From Pseudomonadota bacterium (GTDB lineage Bacteria; Pseudomonadota; Gammaproteobacteria; Burkholderiales; JAKAFK01): DNA of 64,000 nucleotides. Positions within the stretch are counted from its first letter, which is position 1. Every line of letters begins with the position of its first letter. The stretch covers positions 40,187-104,186 of the forward strand of contig JAKAFK010000004.1 in assembly GCA_021817985.1 (NCBI GenBank), read 5' to 3'. Both the position numbers and the translations under genes were made by a program. The notes beneath the pieces were generated by a model, which ran no database searches, was not told the DNA's origin, and worked only from the letters and a program-made list of their open reading frames with translations. Below are positions 8,681 through 17,481 of the stretch, piece after piece.

Positions 8681-9355
8681 TCAAGACACCTTCCTGCGCC
8701 GCGCCACGCCGACGAGGCCAATGAGCCCCGAGCCCAGCATCCACACCGGCGACGGCAACGGCGTGGGTGCCACCGACGCCACAGCCGCCACGCCATTCAG
8801 GGTCCAGACACCCGTCTGCCCGTTGAACGGACCGCCGACAACCGTACTCCGCCAGTTCATCGTATAGTTGCAGCTGGTGGCCGTACACGCGCTCACGGTT
8901 CCGGTCGCCGAACCGCCCTGGTTGAAGTTGGTGCCGTTCCAGGACGCGAACCAGCTGCTCATGTCCATGGCGATGGTGCTCGCCCCCGTATCGACCGTCC
9001 CGGTGGGCGCGGGTCCGCCGGTGATGGTACCCGTCGGCGAGGTGACCAGATTTTCCGCGGACTGGGCCGTAAACGTGTAGACTGGCGTGCCGAAATAGTT
9101 GAAATTAGTGAGCGTTTTCGCCGAATTCGGCTCCGCGGACGCCGTTGCCGTGCCGCCCTGGTAGGATCCCATAACGATCGGGTCCCCGCCGCCTGCCGTG
9201 ATCGCGGGAGCCACCGAGGGCGAGCCCGTCAAAAAGAAGTTGCCCCCGGTGACCGTCAAACTCGTCACGTTCTCAGTGGCCGCATGCGACGCCATGGACG
9301 CCACGCCGAAAATCGCGCCGAGTGCGACGCTCAACAGCTTATGTTTGCCTTTCAT
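8681..9355 (-). CDS. VPLPA/PEP-CTERM surface protein
   Basis: 224 residues starting at MKGKHKLLS, preceded by GGAGAAG. An N-terminal signal peptide ends near SHAATEN. The C-terminus TPLPSPVWMLGSGLIGLVGV followed by ARRRKVS is a PLP motif, a membrane helix and an Arg-rich tail: the VPLPA form of PEP-CTERM, expected to be cut by the XrtD exosortase at 29,706-31,292. The central domain, rich in Gly, Thr and Ser, is closely similar to the N-terminal domain of the JDVT-CTERM protein at 11,266-13,521 (shared blocks include YFGTPVYTFTAQSAENLV and WRSTVVGGPFNGQTGVW). No enzymatic motif is seen. A sigma-54 promoter lies upstream. Confidence 0.88.
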   Translation of the reverse strand: MKGKHKLLSVALGAIFGVASMASHAATENVTSLTVTGGNFFLTGSPSVAPAITAGGGDPIVMGSYQGGTATASAEPNSAKTLTNFNYFGTPVYTFTAQSAENLVTSPTGTITGGPAPTGTVDTGASTIAMDMSSWFASWNGTNFNQGGSATGTVSACTATSCNYTMNWRSTVVGGPFNGQTGVWTLNGVAAVASVAPTPLPSPVWMLGSGLIGLVGVARRRKVS

Positions 9356-9470
9356 AGAAAGTCTTCTCCAGTCAGAAAGAGTCAAGAAACGGTCGATTTC
9401 TAGGTTGACGTTTTGCACGGTCAGCTTTTATGGCTATCGGTTTGAACGCAAGCTGCCGCACGTAGGGTAA

Positions 9471-9486
9471 AGCAACAGGCATGCCA
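9471..9486 (-). promoter_or_regulatory. Sigma-54 promoter of the VPLPA-CTERM gene
   Basis: The minus strand reads TGGCATGCCTGTTGCT, with GG and GC exactly 10 bases apart and the full TTGCT -12 box. Expected transcription start is near 9460, about 105 bases before the start codon. Confidence 0.75.
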
Positions 9487-10075
9487 CACCCAACACTTCC
9501 AAATAATTATCTATAACATCATCTAGTTGCAAAATGACAAAGTGGTAACCTCATAGTGCGTTAGAGACATTGGCCAGACGTTGTAAAATTTACTGACACC
9601 GTAAGCCATTCAACGGTGGTTCATCAGACGCTGTTTGCAGCCCTTCGAGGGGCCTCTCGCACCGCCGCCGCTAAGTGGGCGAGGATCGGAACCTCCCTTG
9701 CGCAGCAGTGAATCCTATCTATTTCGCCACGCGCATTGCCTTCGGCCGCACGCAGTTGTGGGGCTTGTGCGCCTGCGACACACTCTACGCAGGAAAGGGC
9801 ACCGACGGTTTTGAGGAGATGTCTATAAAGCCTGTAAAACGCACCGACACGCGATGGGCCGTACCCATTTCGTCAAGGCAACAGCCCTAATCTGCCTCGA
9901 TGAGAAAGCCACCACCATCCCCAAGACCGAGAGAGATTGCCACCCCGACGCAAGGCGCGCGACGGCAACACTAACCGTCTAAATATCCGTTTCCAAGCCA
10001 TGGGTATTGCCGCATTAGAGAAGCACGACGGATTGCGAATGACGTATGGATTGAAGAATCCTGAGGGGGCCTGGC

Positions 10076-10190
10076 GGGCTCTACTGGGAGCCCTTTGGGC
10101 TAAGCGGTCTTGTGAAAAAGACCAAGGAGAGAATGGCGAATCTCTCCTGGAGCATGGGAACGCTATCGGCCGAATGTCCCGGATCGGGAC
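10076..10190. repeat. Cluster of four hairpins, one of them a likely terminator
   Basis: Four perfect inverted repeats follow one another: GGGCTC/GAGCCC (10076-10093), GGTCTT/AAGACC (10106-10123), AGGAGAGA/TCTCTCCT (10125-10148) and GTCCCG/CGGGAC (10176-10190). Read on the minus strand, the third is followed by TGGTCTTTTTC and probably terminates the operon ending at 10,281. The role of the others is unknown; a structured RNA is possible. Confidence 0.6.
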
Positions 10191-10280
10191 CACATCTTCG
10201 CCGATGGAGAAGGTGGCGCGAGAGCAACTGGCGGCGCGCGACGACCTGTGTGCACGCGCCCCCTAGGATTGCTCCTGCGC

Positions 10281-11189
10281 TCAACTCCCCGCGCTTCTCG
10301 CAGCAGTGGCGAGGGCATCGCGGATCGCGGCCGGCGCACCCATGATATTGACGAAACTGTGACTCCCTACCATCGACAGATCCGGAAAATCGATCGCGAT
10401 GCGGAAGCGCGCGGCCAGGGCATAGACCTTTGTGCCGTCCACCAGAAGTTCATACGGCAAATAGGGGGTCGACTTGATCGGTTTGAAGTCGATCTGGCTC
10501 ATGATGTAGCGGTCATCCATGTCGCGGTTGCCGCCAGGACCTGCGTTCATGGCGACGCCGAAAAGTGTCTGCTGCGAACTCGGCATGTTGATCTGATAAA
10601 CCTGGGTCACGCCCCCCTTGCCGGCGGCCAGGTTCGCCTCAACCGCTTGAACGGCGGCCTGGTGGCTGGGATAGGTCGCGAGCTTGCTCGGGTCGGTGAA
10701 ATATTCCATCCCGAACATGTAATGGTAGTGGCGCAACTGGCTCGCGGTCATCCCCTTGGCCCCATAGGCACGCTCGTCGCCTAGGGCAGCCTCGAGCTTT
10801 GCCGCCACGCCTTTGAGATCCTTTTTCATGCGGTAGGCATTCGCCATATAGACCGGATTCGTGTACGACACCTGGATGGAATTGCCCACCTGGGTCAGCG
10901 CGATGTGCTGGGCGGCGCCGAACCCTCCCATGGGAGACAGCCCGGCATCGGTCTTCAGCGCCGAATCGGTCACGCAGATGACCGTCGCCCCCGGATAGGG
11001 CGTAAACTGACCGGCAATGGTGAATCCTTGCTTCTGCAGCGCCGCCTTGGTCTGGGCCACTTTTGCCGCCATGCTGCCTGGCGTATTGGAGGCCAGGATG
11101 AACGGCTTCAAGAGTTGGTCAGCGTGGGCGGTCGCAGTCATGGCGGCAGCGACACCGATGAAGCAGATTTTTTTCAGCGTTCCTTTCAT
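10281..11189 (-). CDS. Secreted protein of unknown function
   Basis: 302 residues from the ATG at 11189, which has a strong ribosome binding site (AAGGAGAGG). A signal peptide is clear (MKGTLKKICFIGVAAAMTAT then AHADQ). The first half contains a segment (QTKAALQKQGFTIAGQF, then ATVICVTD) that loosely recalls DUF302-type domains. The second half includes HYHYMFGMEYF. No membrane anchor or sorting tail is present, so it is probably periplasmic or exported. It lies 76 bases downstream of the JDVT-CTERM gene on the same strand and is probably cotranscribed with it. I do not recognise a function. Confidence 0.7.
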   Translation of the reverse strand: MKGTLKKICFIGVAAAMTATAHADQLLKPFILASNTPGSMAAKVAQTKAALQKQGFTIAGQFTPYPGATVICVTDSALKTDAGLSPMGGFGAAQHIALTQVGNSIQVSYTNPVYMANAYRMKKDLKGVAAKLEAALGDERAYGAKGMTASQLRHYHYMFGMEYFTDPSKLATYPSHQAAVQAVEANLAAGKGGVTQVYQINMPSSQQTLFGVAMNAGPGGNRDMDDRYIMSQIDFKPIKSTPYLPYELLVDGTKVYALAARFRIAIDFPDLSMVGSHSFVNIMGAPAAIRDALATAARSAGS

Positions 11190-11265
11190 GAACCTCTCCT
11201 TACATGGCATGGGTGTACAAACACTTGGACGTTCCTCACGGCAGCGTGCACGCCGCGCGCGAGGG

Positions 11266-13521
11266 CTACGACTTGCGCCGCCGCCGGCGCGTTAGGTAGC
11301 CGACGCTGGCGAGCACCATCCCGACCAGAACGGGGTCGAATCCTCCGTTTGGATCAAGGGTACAGCCCCCGCTGCCGCCCACGCCGCCCCCGGCGCCGCC
11401 GCTCGTGGTGGTGTTCAAGGGAATGCCGACCGCAAGGGGATCCACGATCATGCCGGACCCCGGGTCCTCGTTGAGCGGGCCGTTAACCGCAACATTCATG
11501 GTGAGCGTCATGCCATCGCTGGAAATCGTCACCTGATTCGTGATGTCGGTCCACCCGGACTTCGTCACCTTGTAGATCCGGGTCCCCGCCGGCAACGCCG
11601 TCGGGAATGTCAGAGTGACACCGACTGTGCCGGTGACCGGCTGCGTTGGGCTGCCCACCGTGTAGGTAATGACGCCGTAACGGTAGAAATCGAACCCGGC
11701 CGGGCGGGCGGCCGGCGAATAGCCGGCTGCCCTAAGATCCGTATCGCTCGGACTCAGCTGGGAGTTCAGCGTCACCGGCGGGGTGGTACCCGAACCGTCG
11801 ACGGCAACGGTCACCGCCCCGTGCGGGGTCACTACCGCTCCCGAGCAGGGCACGTCGACGCCGGACGGACCCCCGTTCACGTTGCCGGTCAGGTACAGGG
11901 TGTAGGGGATATTGATGAACGGTCCACTCGGGACGATTGCGGAGTAGACCAAGGTATAGGGATGGCCGTAGACGCCGTCCCACTGGAATGTGGCGGGGGC
12001 GCCGCTGCCCATGGGAATCGCCGGCGTCGTGTTCCATGCCACCGTCCAGCCGCTCAGATCCAGGTGTCCGTTGCCATAGTCCGTGACCGGCTTGACCGTA
12101 TACTCGTAGCCCGGCGCGCTAAAGAAGCTCCAGGTGTTGTCGATCGGCGTGTTGCTGACGCCCGGCAGACCGGCATAGCCCTGGGTCACGCCGATCTCGA
12201 TGGGATGGCTTTGCGAAATGGTGGTGAATAGTTGCTTCCCGGGAGAGACTTCCATGGCGAATTTCGATCCCGGACAAATCGTCAGGTTATCTCCGGTCGC
12301 CGCGCTCAGCACAGGATTGATTCCGCCGGTGGTCGAGAAGTTGATGGCGGGGGGGGCTGTCAACGGATCGCCCTCGGCATCGGTGGCCCCGGCGTTGAAC
12401 GTCACCGTATACGTCGTGCTCTTGTTCAGTCCACTCACCGGGTAGACGAAGGCCATGTCGTCCGTGGTCGTCGGCGTTCCGACGGTGACGCCGCCCGACA
12501 CGGAAGGGAAGCTTGCGACCGTCGACGGATTCATCGGTTCGTTGAAATTCACGGTGATCGTCGAGGTGCTGGGCGAGATGCTGGTGTTTGCCTGCGGCGT
12601 CGTCGCGGTCATGGCGGGCACGAGAGCGGCGGTCACCGTCTCCGTAGGGGGCGCTACAACCGAATCGCCCGAGGCGGTCGTCGCCTGAGCGGCATTGAAG
12701 CTCAGGGTATAGCTCTGTCCGGGCTGCAGGCCGGAGAGCGGGAACGTATAGGTCAGACCGTCCGCGCTGGTGGGCGCGCCGACCGACGGCGAACCGGTCC
12801 CGGTGGTGGCGATCGAGACAAACCCGGCCGCACTCGTGACCTTTTCGCTAAACGTGACGGAGATGGACGGATTGTTGTAGCTGACGGTGGAGCCGTCGCC
12901 GGGCGTCACGGTGGCCTTGGCCGTCGTCGTCGCGGCAGCGGTCGAAACCGTGCCGTTCAAGCTCCACACACCGGTCTGGCCATTGAATGGCCCCCCGACC
13001 ACGGTCGACCGCCATGCCATCGTGTAGGCGCAAGTCGTCGCACCGTTCGAAACCGTGCAACTGGAGATGGTCCCTGTCGCCGCCCCCCCCTGGTTGAAAT
13101 TGGTTCCGTTCCACGAAGCGAACCAGCCACTCATGTCCATCGAGAGGGTGCCCGCACCCGTATCGATCGTCCCGGACGGGGCTTTCCCGCCGGCAATGGT
13201 ACCGGTTGGCGCGCTCACCAGATTTTCGGCGGACTGGGCCGTAAAGGTATAGACAGGGGTTCCGAAGTACTTGAAGTTGGTGAGCGTTTGCGCCGGGTTC
13301 GGCTCCGCCGAAGCATTGGCGGTGCCTCCCTGGTAGCCACCCGTCACGATCGGCTCACCCGGGCCCGCGGTGATCGCAGGATTCACCGTCGGGGACCCCG
13401 TCAAATAGAAGCTGCCCCCGGTGACCGTCAGATTCGTCACGTTCAATACCGCCGCCTGAGACGTCAGGACGACGCTCCCGAAGATCGCGCCGAGCGCGAG
13501 GCTTAATGCTTTTTCTCTCAT
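11266..13521 (-). CDS. JDVT-CTERM surface protein with Ig-like domains
   Basis: About 751 residues with a signal peptide ending near LTSQAA. Residues about 25-200 are closely similar to the VPLPA-CTERM protein at 8,681-9,355. Two bacterial Ig-like (Big_5/SbsA type) repeats follow, each with a TVxFxE core (for example ISVTFSEKV and ITVNFNEPMNP). Next come a segment containing a lone Cys pair and a domain resembling 'choice-of-anchor U' (FDFYRYGVITYTV ... DGMTLTMNV). The end is a Gly-rich linker, GGCTLDP, DPVL, a hydrophobic helix and RRRRRKS. That tail, with its Cys, is the JDVT-CTERM signal, so the protein should be processed by the MrtJ-type protease rather than by XrtD. The ATG at 13524 is an equally possible start. 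Confidence 0.85.
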   Translation of the reverse strand: MREKALSLALGAIFGSVVLTSQAAVLNVTNLTVTGGSFYLTGSPTVNPAITAGPGEPIVTGGYQGGTANASAEPNPAQTLTNFKYFGTPVYTFTAQSAENLVSAPTGTIAGGKAPSGTIDTGAGTLSMDMSGWFASWNGTNFNQGGAATGTISSCTVSNGATTCAYTMAWRSTVVGGPFNGQTGVWSLNGTVSTAAATTTAKATVTPGDGSTVSYNNPSISVTFSEKVTSAAGFVSIATTGTGSPSVGAPTSADGLTYTFPLSGLQPGQSYTLSFNAAQATTASGDSVVAPPTETVTAALVPAMTATTPQANTSISPSTSTITVNFNEPMNPSTVASFPSVSGGVTVGTPTTTDDMAFVYPVSGLNKSTTYTVTFNAGATDAEGDPLTAPPAINFSTTGGINPVLSAATGDNLTICPGSKFAMEVSPGKQLFTTISQSHPIEIGVTQGYAGLPGVSNTPIDNTWSFFSAPGYEYTVKPVTDYGNGHLDLSGWTVAWNTTPAIPMGSGAPATFQWDGVYGHPYTLVYSAIVPSGPFINIPYTLYLTGNVNGGPSGVDVPCSGAVVTPHGAVTVAVDGSGTTPPVTLNSQLSPSDTDLRAAGYSPAARPAGFDFYRYGVITYTVGSPTQPVTGTVGVTLTFPTALPAGTRIYKVTKSGWTDITNQVTISSDGMTLTMNVAVNGPLNEDPGSGMIVDPLAVGIPLNTTTSGGAGGGVGGSGGCTLDPNGGFDPVLVGMVLASVGYLTRRRRRKS

Positions 13522-13716
13522 CATCTCTTCTCCATCCTATGAGTGCAGCGCGTCCGGGCCCTACCGACGGCGACCTCACCGTCGTCGCGAACCGCGCTAC
13601 TGCCGGGGGCGTTTACGTCCTAGCCGATCGCCTACCCGATGAGGGTGTTGCGGGCCGGGTCATGCCAACGCTTCTGTGGGGCAACGCTTAGCCGCGTCAA
13701 ATGCTCGAATCCGGGT

Positions 13717-15027
13717 CTAGAATTTAAGCCCATACGCGATCTCCCACTCGTTCTGAAACATCTCCGCCACCGCAGTCACAGGTGTTGAGTTTTCGAAAAG
13801 AAGGGTTGCGGTTTGGCGCTTCTTCTTCGCATAGACCCATGCAAAAGACACCGACGAGTCGGCCCCCATGAAGGAACGCCCCAGCTGATAGGTAGCGCCC
13901 AGTGTGTAGTGCGTTTCAACGATGCCCGGGGCAAGAAGATTGAACAGCAACTGGCTGTCCGGAATTGGGCTCTTGCCATAGTTATAGCCGGCTCTTAGCG
14001 TCAGTTTCCGGTTGAAGTGATAAAGGAAACCGAGCTTGTAGACGGTCTGGTTCTGCCAACCGAACCCCATGCCGCCATTGGCACCTAGGGATGTCGTATT
14101 AATCGTCGCACCCGAATAGAGGAGAGAGGTCGGACCCAAGTTGCCTATCGAGGGCACGTCCGAATAAAGGATGCGTTCCACATCCAGGGCTGCATCCAGC
14201 TTATTGGGAATCACCTTGACGGCAACCCCGACCGCATAGTTGGCCGGGACGTCGAAGGCCCCGCCATTGGCAAAAAGCCCCCGGTACTTGGTGAATTTCT
14301 GCATGTACTCCTTGGTGGCGTACGTCGCGCCGAGGCTGAGCCGGTCATCGAGGAAATGCCCGAGCCAGCCCACCCGTGCGCCGAGTCCCCATGCATAGTC
14401 GTGCCCCTGATTGGTGACGTTATTGGGGTATGCCGACATCGCCGTGAACGCGCTCAGCCCCTGCGCGGCAAAGCGCTGCCCCGCAGGAACCAGCGAGATT
14501 CCGAACGATTGCGAGTCCACCGGACGCCATGCGACCGTAATCGGGATGAAAAGCTGCACCAGATCGACCCCCAGCTTGCCCCCACCGTTCGGCGTGGTGG
14601 AGAAGAAGTTGGTGCTGTACGTCGTGTCCATGCCGCCGTTCCCCACCGCAGCGACCCCGAAGGACCACCGGTGGTTGTAGGCGAAAGAAACGCCCATCCC
14701 TGGGACCAGATAGGTGTTGGAGCCGCTCTTGACGCACTCCGCGCCGCCACTGCCGTTAGGACTCCCGTCGTTGAGACCGACTTCCCCCGCGCAACGGCGC
14801 GGGTCGAAGACGCCGACACCGACGTCGAATCGGGTGCCGACGTCACTCAAGTTTGCTGGATTCGCCGCGGCCGAAATGGAATTCTGGGGGTACGCCACCG
14901 CCGCCCCTCCCATCCCGTCCGCCGCTGTCCCATACCCGATGGCGAAATAACCGTTCGTTGCAAAGGCCGCCGGGGCGGCGAGCCAGGCACCCAACCCTAC
15001 GAGCGCCCAGTAACGGGGTTTCCACAT
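13717..15027 (-). CDS. FadL/OmpP1-family outer-membrane transporter
   Basis: 436 residues from MWKPRYW, which follows AGGGAGAC; an ATG 18 bases upstream is the alternative. The signal peptide ends at AAFATNGYF, and the mature protein begins NGYFAIGYGTAADGMGGA. This conserved N-terminus, with its NPANLSDVG block, is typical of the FadL family that passes hydrophobic substrates across the outer membrane. The rest alternates in beta-strand fashion and ends in EIAYGLKF, a barrel-type C-terminal Phe. The substrate is not predictable. Confidence 0.88.
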   Translation of the reverse strand: MWKPRYWALVGLGAWLAAPAAFATNGYFAIGYGTAADGMGGAAVAYPQNSISAAANPANLSDVGTRFDVGVGVFDPRRCAGEVGLNDGSPNGSGGAECVKSGSNTYLVPGMGVSFAYNHRWSFGVAAVGNGGMDTTYSTNFFSTTPNGGGKLGVDLVQLFIPITVAWRPVDSQSFGISLVPAGQRFAAQGLSAFTAMSAYPNNVTNQGHDYAWGLGARVGWLGHFLDDRLSLGATYATKEYMQKFTKYRGLFANGGAFDVPANYAVGVAVKVIPNKLDAALDVERILYSDVPSIGNLGPTSLLYSGATINTTSLGANGGMGFGWQNQTVYKLGFLYHFNRKLTLRAGYNYGKSPIPDSQLLFNLLAPGIVETHYTLGATYQLGRSFMGADSSVSFAWVYAKKKRQTATLLFENSTPVTAVAEMFQNEWEIAYGLKF

Positions 15028-15228
15028 AACCGCGTCTCCCTTCATTCAGGAAAATGATTGCTCCAGCTGGGCAGCCCAATCGCCTGCCCGCCCATGTTTT
15101 GCGTTGTCTTGGCCGTCAAACAGTGCGCTGCCGCAGGCCGCGCCGTTGCCTTGAACGGTGTCACGGCAACGGAGGACCGGCGCGCCACACTGCGGTGAGG
15201 CGCTAACGACGGGCTAACGTGTTTCGGG

Positions 15229-15855
15229 TTAAATGAACAGGCACACGTCGGATGTCTGCGCCGTCGGCAGGAACGACGCGGCACCCACGTAGTCGGATAC
15301 CTCCGGGATGAATTCGGATCGATCGAAACCGAACAGGTCGACCGTCATCTGGCAGGCAACGAATTTGACGTCTGCCTCAATGCACAGCGTCCGCAATTCC
15401 GCGATGTCGGCGACGCCGACGTTGCCGATGGTTTTCTTCATCAACGTGGTCGCCAATGCCTCATAACCGGGGATCGCCGCCTGGACGATATTCGGAATGT
15501 TCCAGTTGATGGCCCTAAACCATTTTGGCCCCATGGGCATTTTCATCGGCATGGCCGGATTGCCTAAGGGGCTGACTTGCGCATCAAAGTTCTTCTTGAG
15601 AAGGGTCAATCCATAGAAGGTGAAGAAAATCGCCGTTTCCCACCCCAGCGCCGCCGCGGTCGACGCCAGAATGAACGGCGGATAGGCCCAGTCGAGCGTG
15701 CCTTTGGTGGCGATTATGGAAAGCTTAGGGACCTTTTTCTCGTTGAGCTCTGCAAGCTTGCGCTCCAAGATTTCGTCAAGCCGCTCCTCGATGCGCGCAT
15801 CCACGAGGTGCTGCACGTCAAGAGGGGTCTGGATGGTTTCGGCGCGAGTGGTCAT
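15229..15855 (-). CDS. DsrE/DsrF/DrsH-like family protein (DsrE2-type)
   Basis: 208 residues. An amphipathic N-terminal segment (QHLVDARIEERLDEILERKL) precedes the domain beginning KLSIIATKGTLDWAYPPFIL. That domain has hydrophobic stretches around ALGWETAIFFTFYGLTLL and a Cys-containing region (LRTLCIEADVKFVACQMTVD), as in DsrE2-like sulfur-trafficking proteins. These commonly act with rhodanese and TusA in sulfur oxidisers, but neither partner gene is nearby. The gene has its own sigma-54 promoter and a perfect palindrome upstream, suggesting tight regulation. Confidence 0.82.
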   Translation of the reverse strand: MTTRAETIQTPLDVQHLVDARIEERLDEILERKLAELNEKKVPKLSIIATKGTLDWAYPPFILASTAAALGWETAIFFTFYGLTLLKKNFDAQVSPLGNPAMPMKMPMGPKWFRAINWNIPNIVQAAIPGYEALATTLMKKTIGNVGVADIAELRTLCIEADVKFVACQMTVDLFGFDRSEFIPEVSDYVGAASFLPTAQTSDVCLFI

Positions 15856-16006
15856 TTAGTACGTCTCCTCGTAGGATGGATCTCTATGCGGTTAACGTTT
15901 TTTCACCATAGCACATGCTTTAGTGTGCATTAGACAATATTGGAACAACTTTCATAGGTGATTAGCGACTCGTCATGGGGTACGCTGGGACAATGCGCTC
16001 TAGGAC

Positions 16007-16022
16007 AGCAACATTTATGCCA
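16007..16022 (-). promoter_or_regulatory. Sigma-54 promoter of the DsrE-like gene
   Basis: Minus strand TGGCATAAATGTTGCT, with the correct 10-base spacing between GG and GC and a full TTGCT -12 box. The inferred leader is about 140 bases. Confidence 0.75.
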
Positions 16023-16073
16023 AGATCACTACGCCCTTGCAGTTCATGCGGTTATGAATCGTTCGCGAGCGTC

Positions 16074-16087
16074 CATGACATGTCATG
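16074..16087. promoter_or_regulatory. Palindromic activator site upstream of the DsrE-like gene
   Basis: CATGACATGTCATG is a perfect 14-bp palindrome about 50 bases beyond the -24 element, with another TGACAT half site a few bases further. The position suits an enhancer-binding activator of sigma-54; the protein is unknown. Confidence 0.55.
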
Positions 16088-16257
16088 TAAAAATTGGTGA
16101 CATTTCTTGTTCTAATATTCGAATTTTATGAATTAGCAGGTTCGCCTTCGATTAGGGCACACGTTCCGCGCGCTGATGGGCAGGGGGATGGGGAGACGAT
16201 TGGGGCGCAGAACGTGCGCCGTCGGACGACGCAGTCCTGTGCGATGAGCGACGACGA

Positions 16258-17481
16258 CTAGGGACGGCAGTCGGCGAGGAGGCCAAGCATGTGTTTCGCC
16301 AGCTGTTGACGATCGTATCGGGGCGCTGCGGCAAGGCAATGCGCCCTGATGGCGCCATAGAGCCGCGGATCGTCCATGAGCCGGGTCAGGGCCGCGTCAA
16401 GAGCGGGCGCATCGCCCGAGGGGAACACGATGCCGACGTTTTCTCGCTCGACGATGCCGGCTGATTCCCCTGGGACGCCGTGCAGCAAGGGGATGCCCAT
16501 CCCCATCGACTCGAAGAGTTTCGACGGGATGACGGTTGAAAAAAGCGCGGTGTCACGCAAGTGAATGATGGACACATTCAGCAGCGACCAGTAGCGGGCC
16601 ACTTCCGCCTTCGGCACGGAGTCGACGAAAACGACGTTGGCCAGTTGCCTGCGCTGTGCCTCGCGGACCAAGTCCGCTTTGCGAGCACCGTCCCCCAGAA
16701 GGAGAAAACGCACGTCCCCGCGCCGCGCACGCTGGAAGCGCTCGGCCACCTCCAGCACCGTCTCCAGCCCGTGCGCCATGCCATGGGTGCCGATATAGCC
16801 GGCCACGAAACACCCTGAAAGACCGAGCGATCGCGCGAGCGCTTCGTCGCGCATCCGGGGCGTAAAGCGCGTCAGATCGACACCGTTGGTCACCACGGCG
16901 ATTTTACGGCCGTCGATGCCGCGCGCCACGAGCCTGCGCTTGAACGAGTGCGTCACGGATACGATGAGGTCCGCCTTCCGGTACAGGAAGCCTTCGATCC
17001 GCTCCAGCGCGCGGAACACGGCGGAACTTCGCATCGCGCCCACCGCCTTGATCGATTCGGGCCACAGATCCCGCAGTTCGAACACGAAGGGGATGCGTTT
17101 CGCGCGACTCACCAGGTAGGCCGCGCAGGCGGTGAAAAACTGGGGCGAAGTACCGATAACGATGTCGGGTTTTATTACAAACAGGGACGCCACGGTGGCG
17201 GACGCCATGAAGCTCGCATAATCGAGGCTGCGCCTCAGGAACCCCTCGTTCGCCGTGATATAGCTCCACACGCGGATGACGCGTATGCCCTCCATGTCCT
17301 CCGACTGCCACAAGCGGTTATGGTATCCCTGGAATATTTTGCCCTTCGGGAAATTGGGCGCGCAGGTGATGATCGTGACACGATGTCCTGCCCTGACCCA
17401 CTCGCGCGCATGCTCGTAGGTACGGGAAGCCGGCGCATTGACTTCCGGGGGAAAATTGTCGGTAAGAAAGAGAATGTTCAC
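16258..17481 (-). CDS. Glycosyltransferase family 4 (WbuB/WcaI-like)
   Basis: 407 residues from a GTG that overlaps the stop of the heparinase-like gene (GTGA). The N-terminal Rossmann-like half begins VNILFLTDNFPPEVNAPASR and includes FELRDLWPESI. The C-terminal half holds the nucleotide-sugar motifs, including GYIGTHGMAHGLETV and SKLFESMGMGIPLLHG with a PGESAGI segment. It transfers a sugar from a nucleotide donor to the growing glycan at the cytoplasmic face. It is last in the four-gene chain running from 22,457, all genes translationally linked or closely spaced. Confidence 0.9.
   Translation of the reverse strand: MNILFLTDNFPPEVNAPASRTYEHAREWVRAGHRVTIITCAPNFPKGKIFQGYHNRLWQSEDMEGIRVIRVWSYITANEGFLRRSLDYASFMASATVASLFVIKPDIVIGTSPQFFTACAAYLVSRAKRIPFVFELRDLWPESIKAVGAMRSSAVFRALERIEGFLYRKADLIVSVTHSFKRRLVARGIDGRKIAVVTNGVDLTRFTPRMRDEALARSLGLSGCFVAGYIGTHGMAHGLETVLEVAERFQRARRGDVRFLLLGDGARKADLVREAQRRQLANVVFVDSVPKAEVARYWSLLNVSIIHLRDTALFSTVIPSKLFESMGMGIPLLHGVPGESAGIVERENVGIVFPSGDAPALDAALTRLMDDPRLYGAIRAHCLAAAPRYDRQQLAKHMLGLLADCRP

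Larger units (their letters stand above)
9356..10280. other. Long intergenic region upstream of the VPLPA-CTERM gene
   Basis: It holds the sigma-54 promoter of the leftward VPLPA-CTERM gene (9471-9486), an AT-rich stretch (9490-9600) with the small dyad GTAAAATTTAC at 9583-9593, and a series of hairpins at 10,076-10,190 beyond the end of the preceding operon. The short open frames between 9,675 and 10,345 show no recognisable protein features. Confidence 0.6.
15856..16257. other. Regulatory region upstream of the DsrE-like gene
   Basis: About 400 AT-richer bases containing the sigma-54 promoter at 16007-16022 and the palindrome at 16074-16087. The remainder, towards 16,257, should contain the 3' end of the glycosyltransferase transcript. 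No gene is seen. Confidence 0.6.

Noticed and set aside
9675..10345. Several 70-110-codon frames in the long intergenic region
   Set aside because: They cross hairpins and terminator sequence and have mixed composition; no ribosome binding sites or family motifs were seen.
13660..13680. Possible sigma-54 promoter before the JDVT-CTERM gene (minus strand TGGCATGACCCGGCC)
   Set aside because: The -24 half is good, but the -12 box lacks TTGC and the GC dinucleotide is at the wrong spacing.
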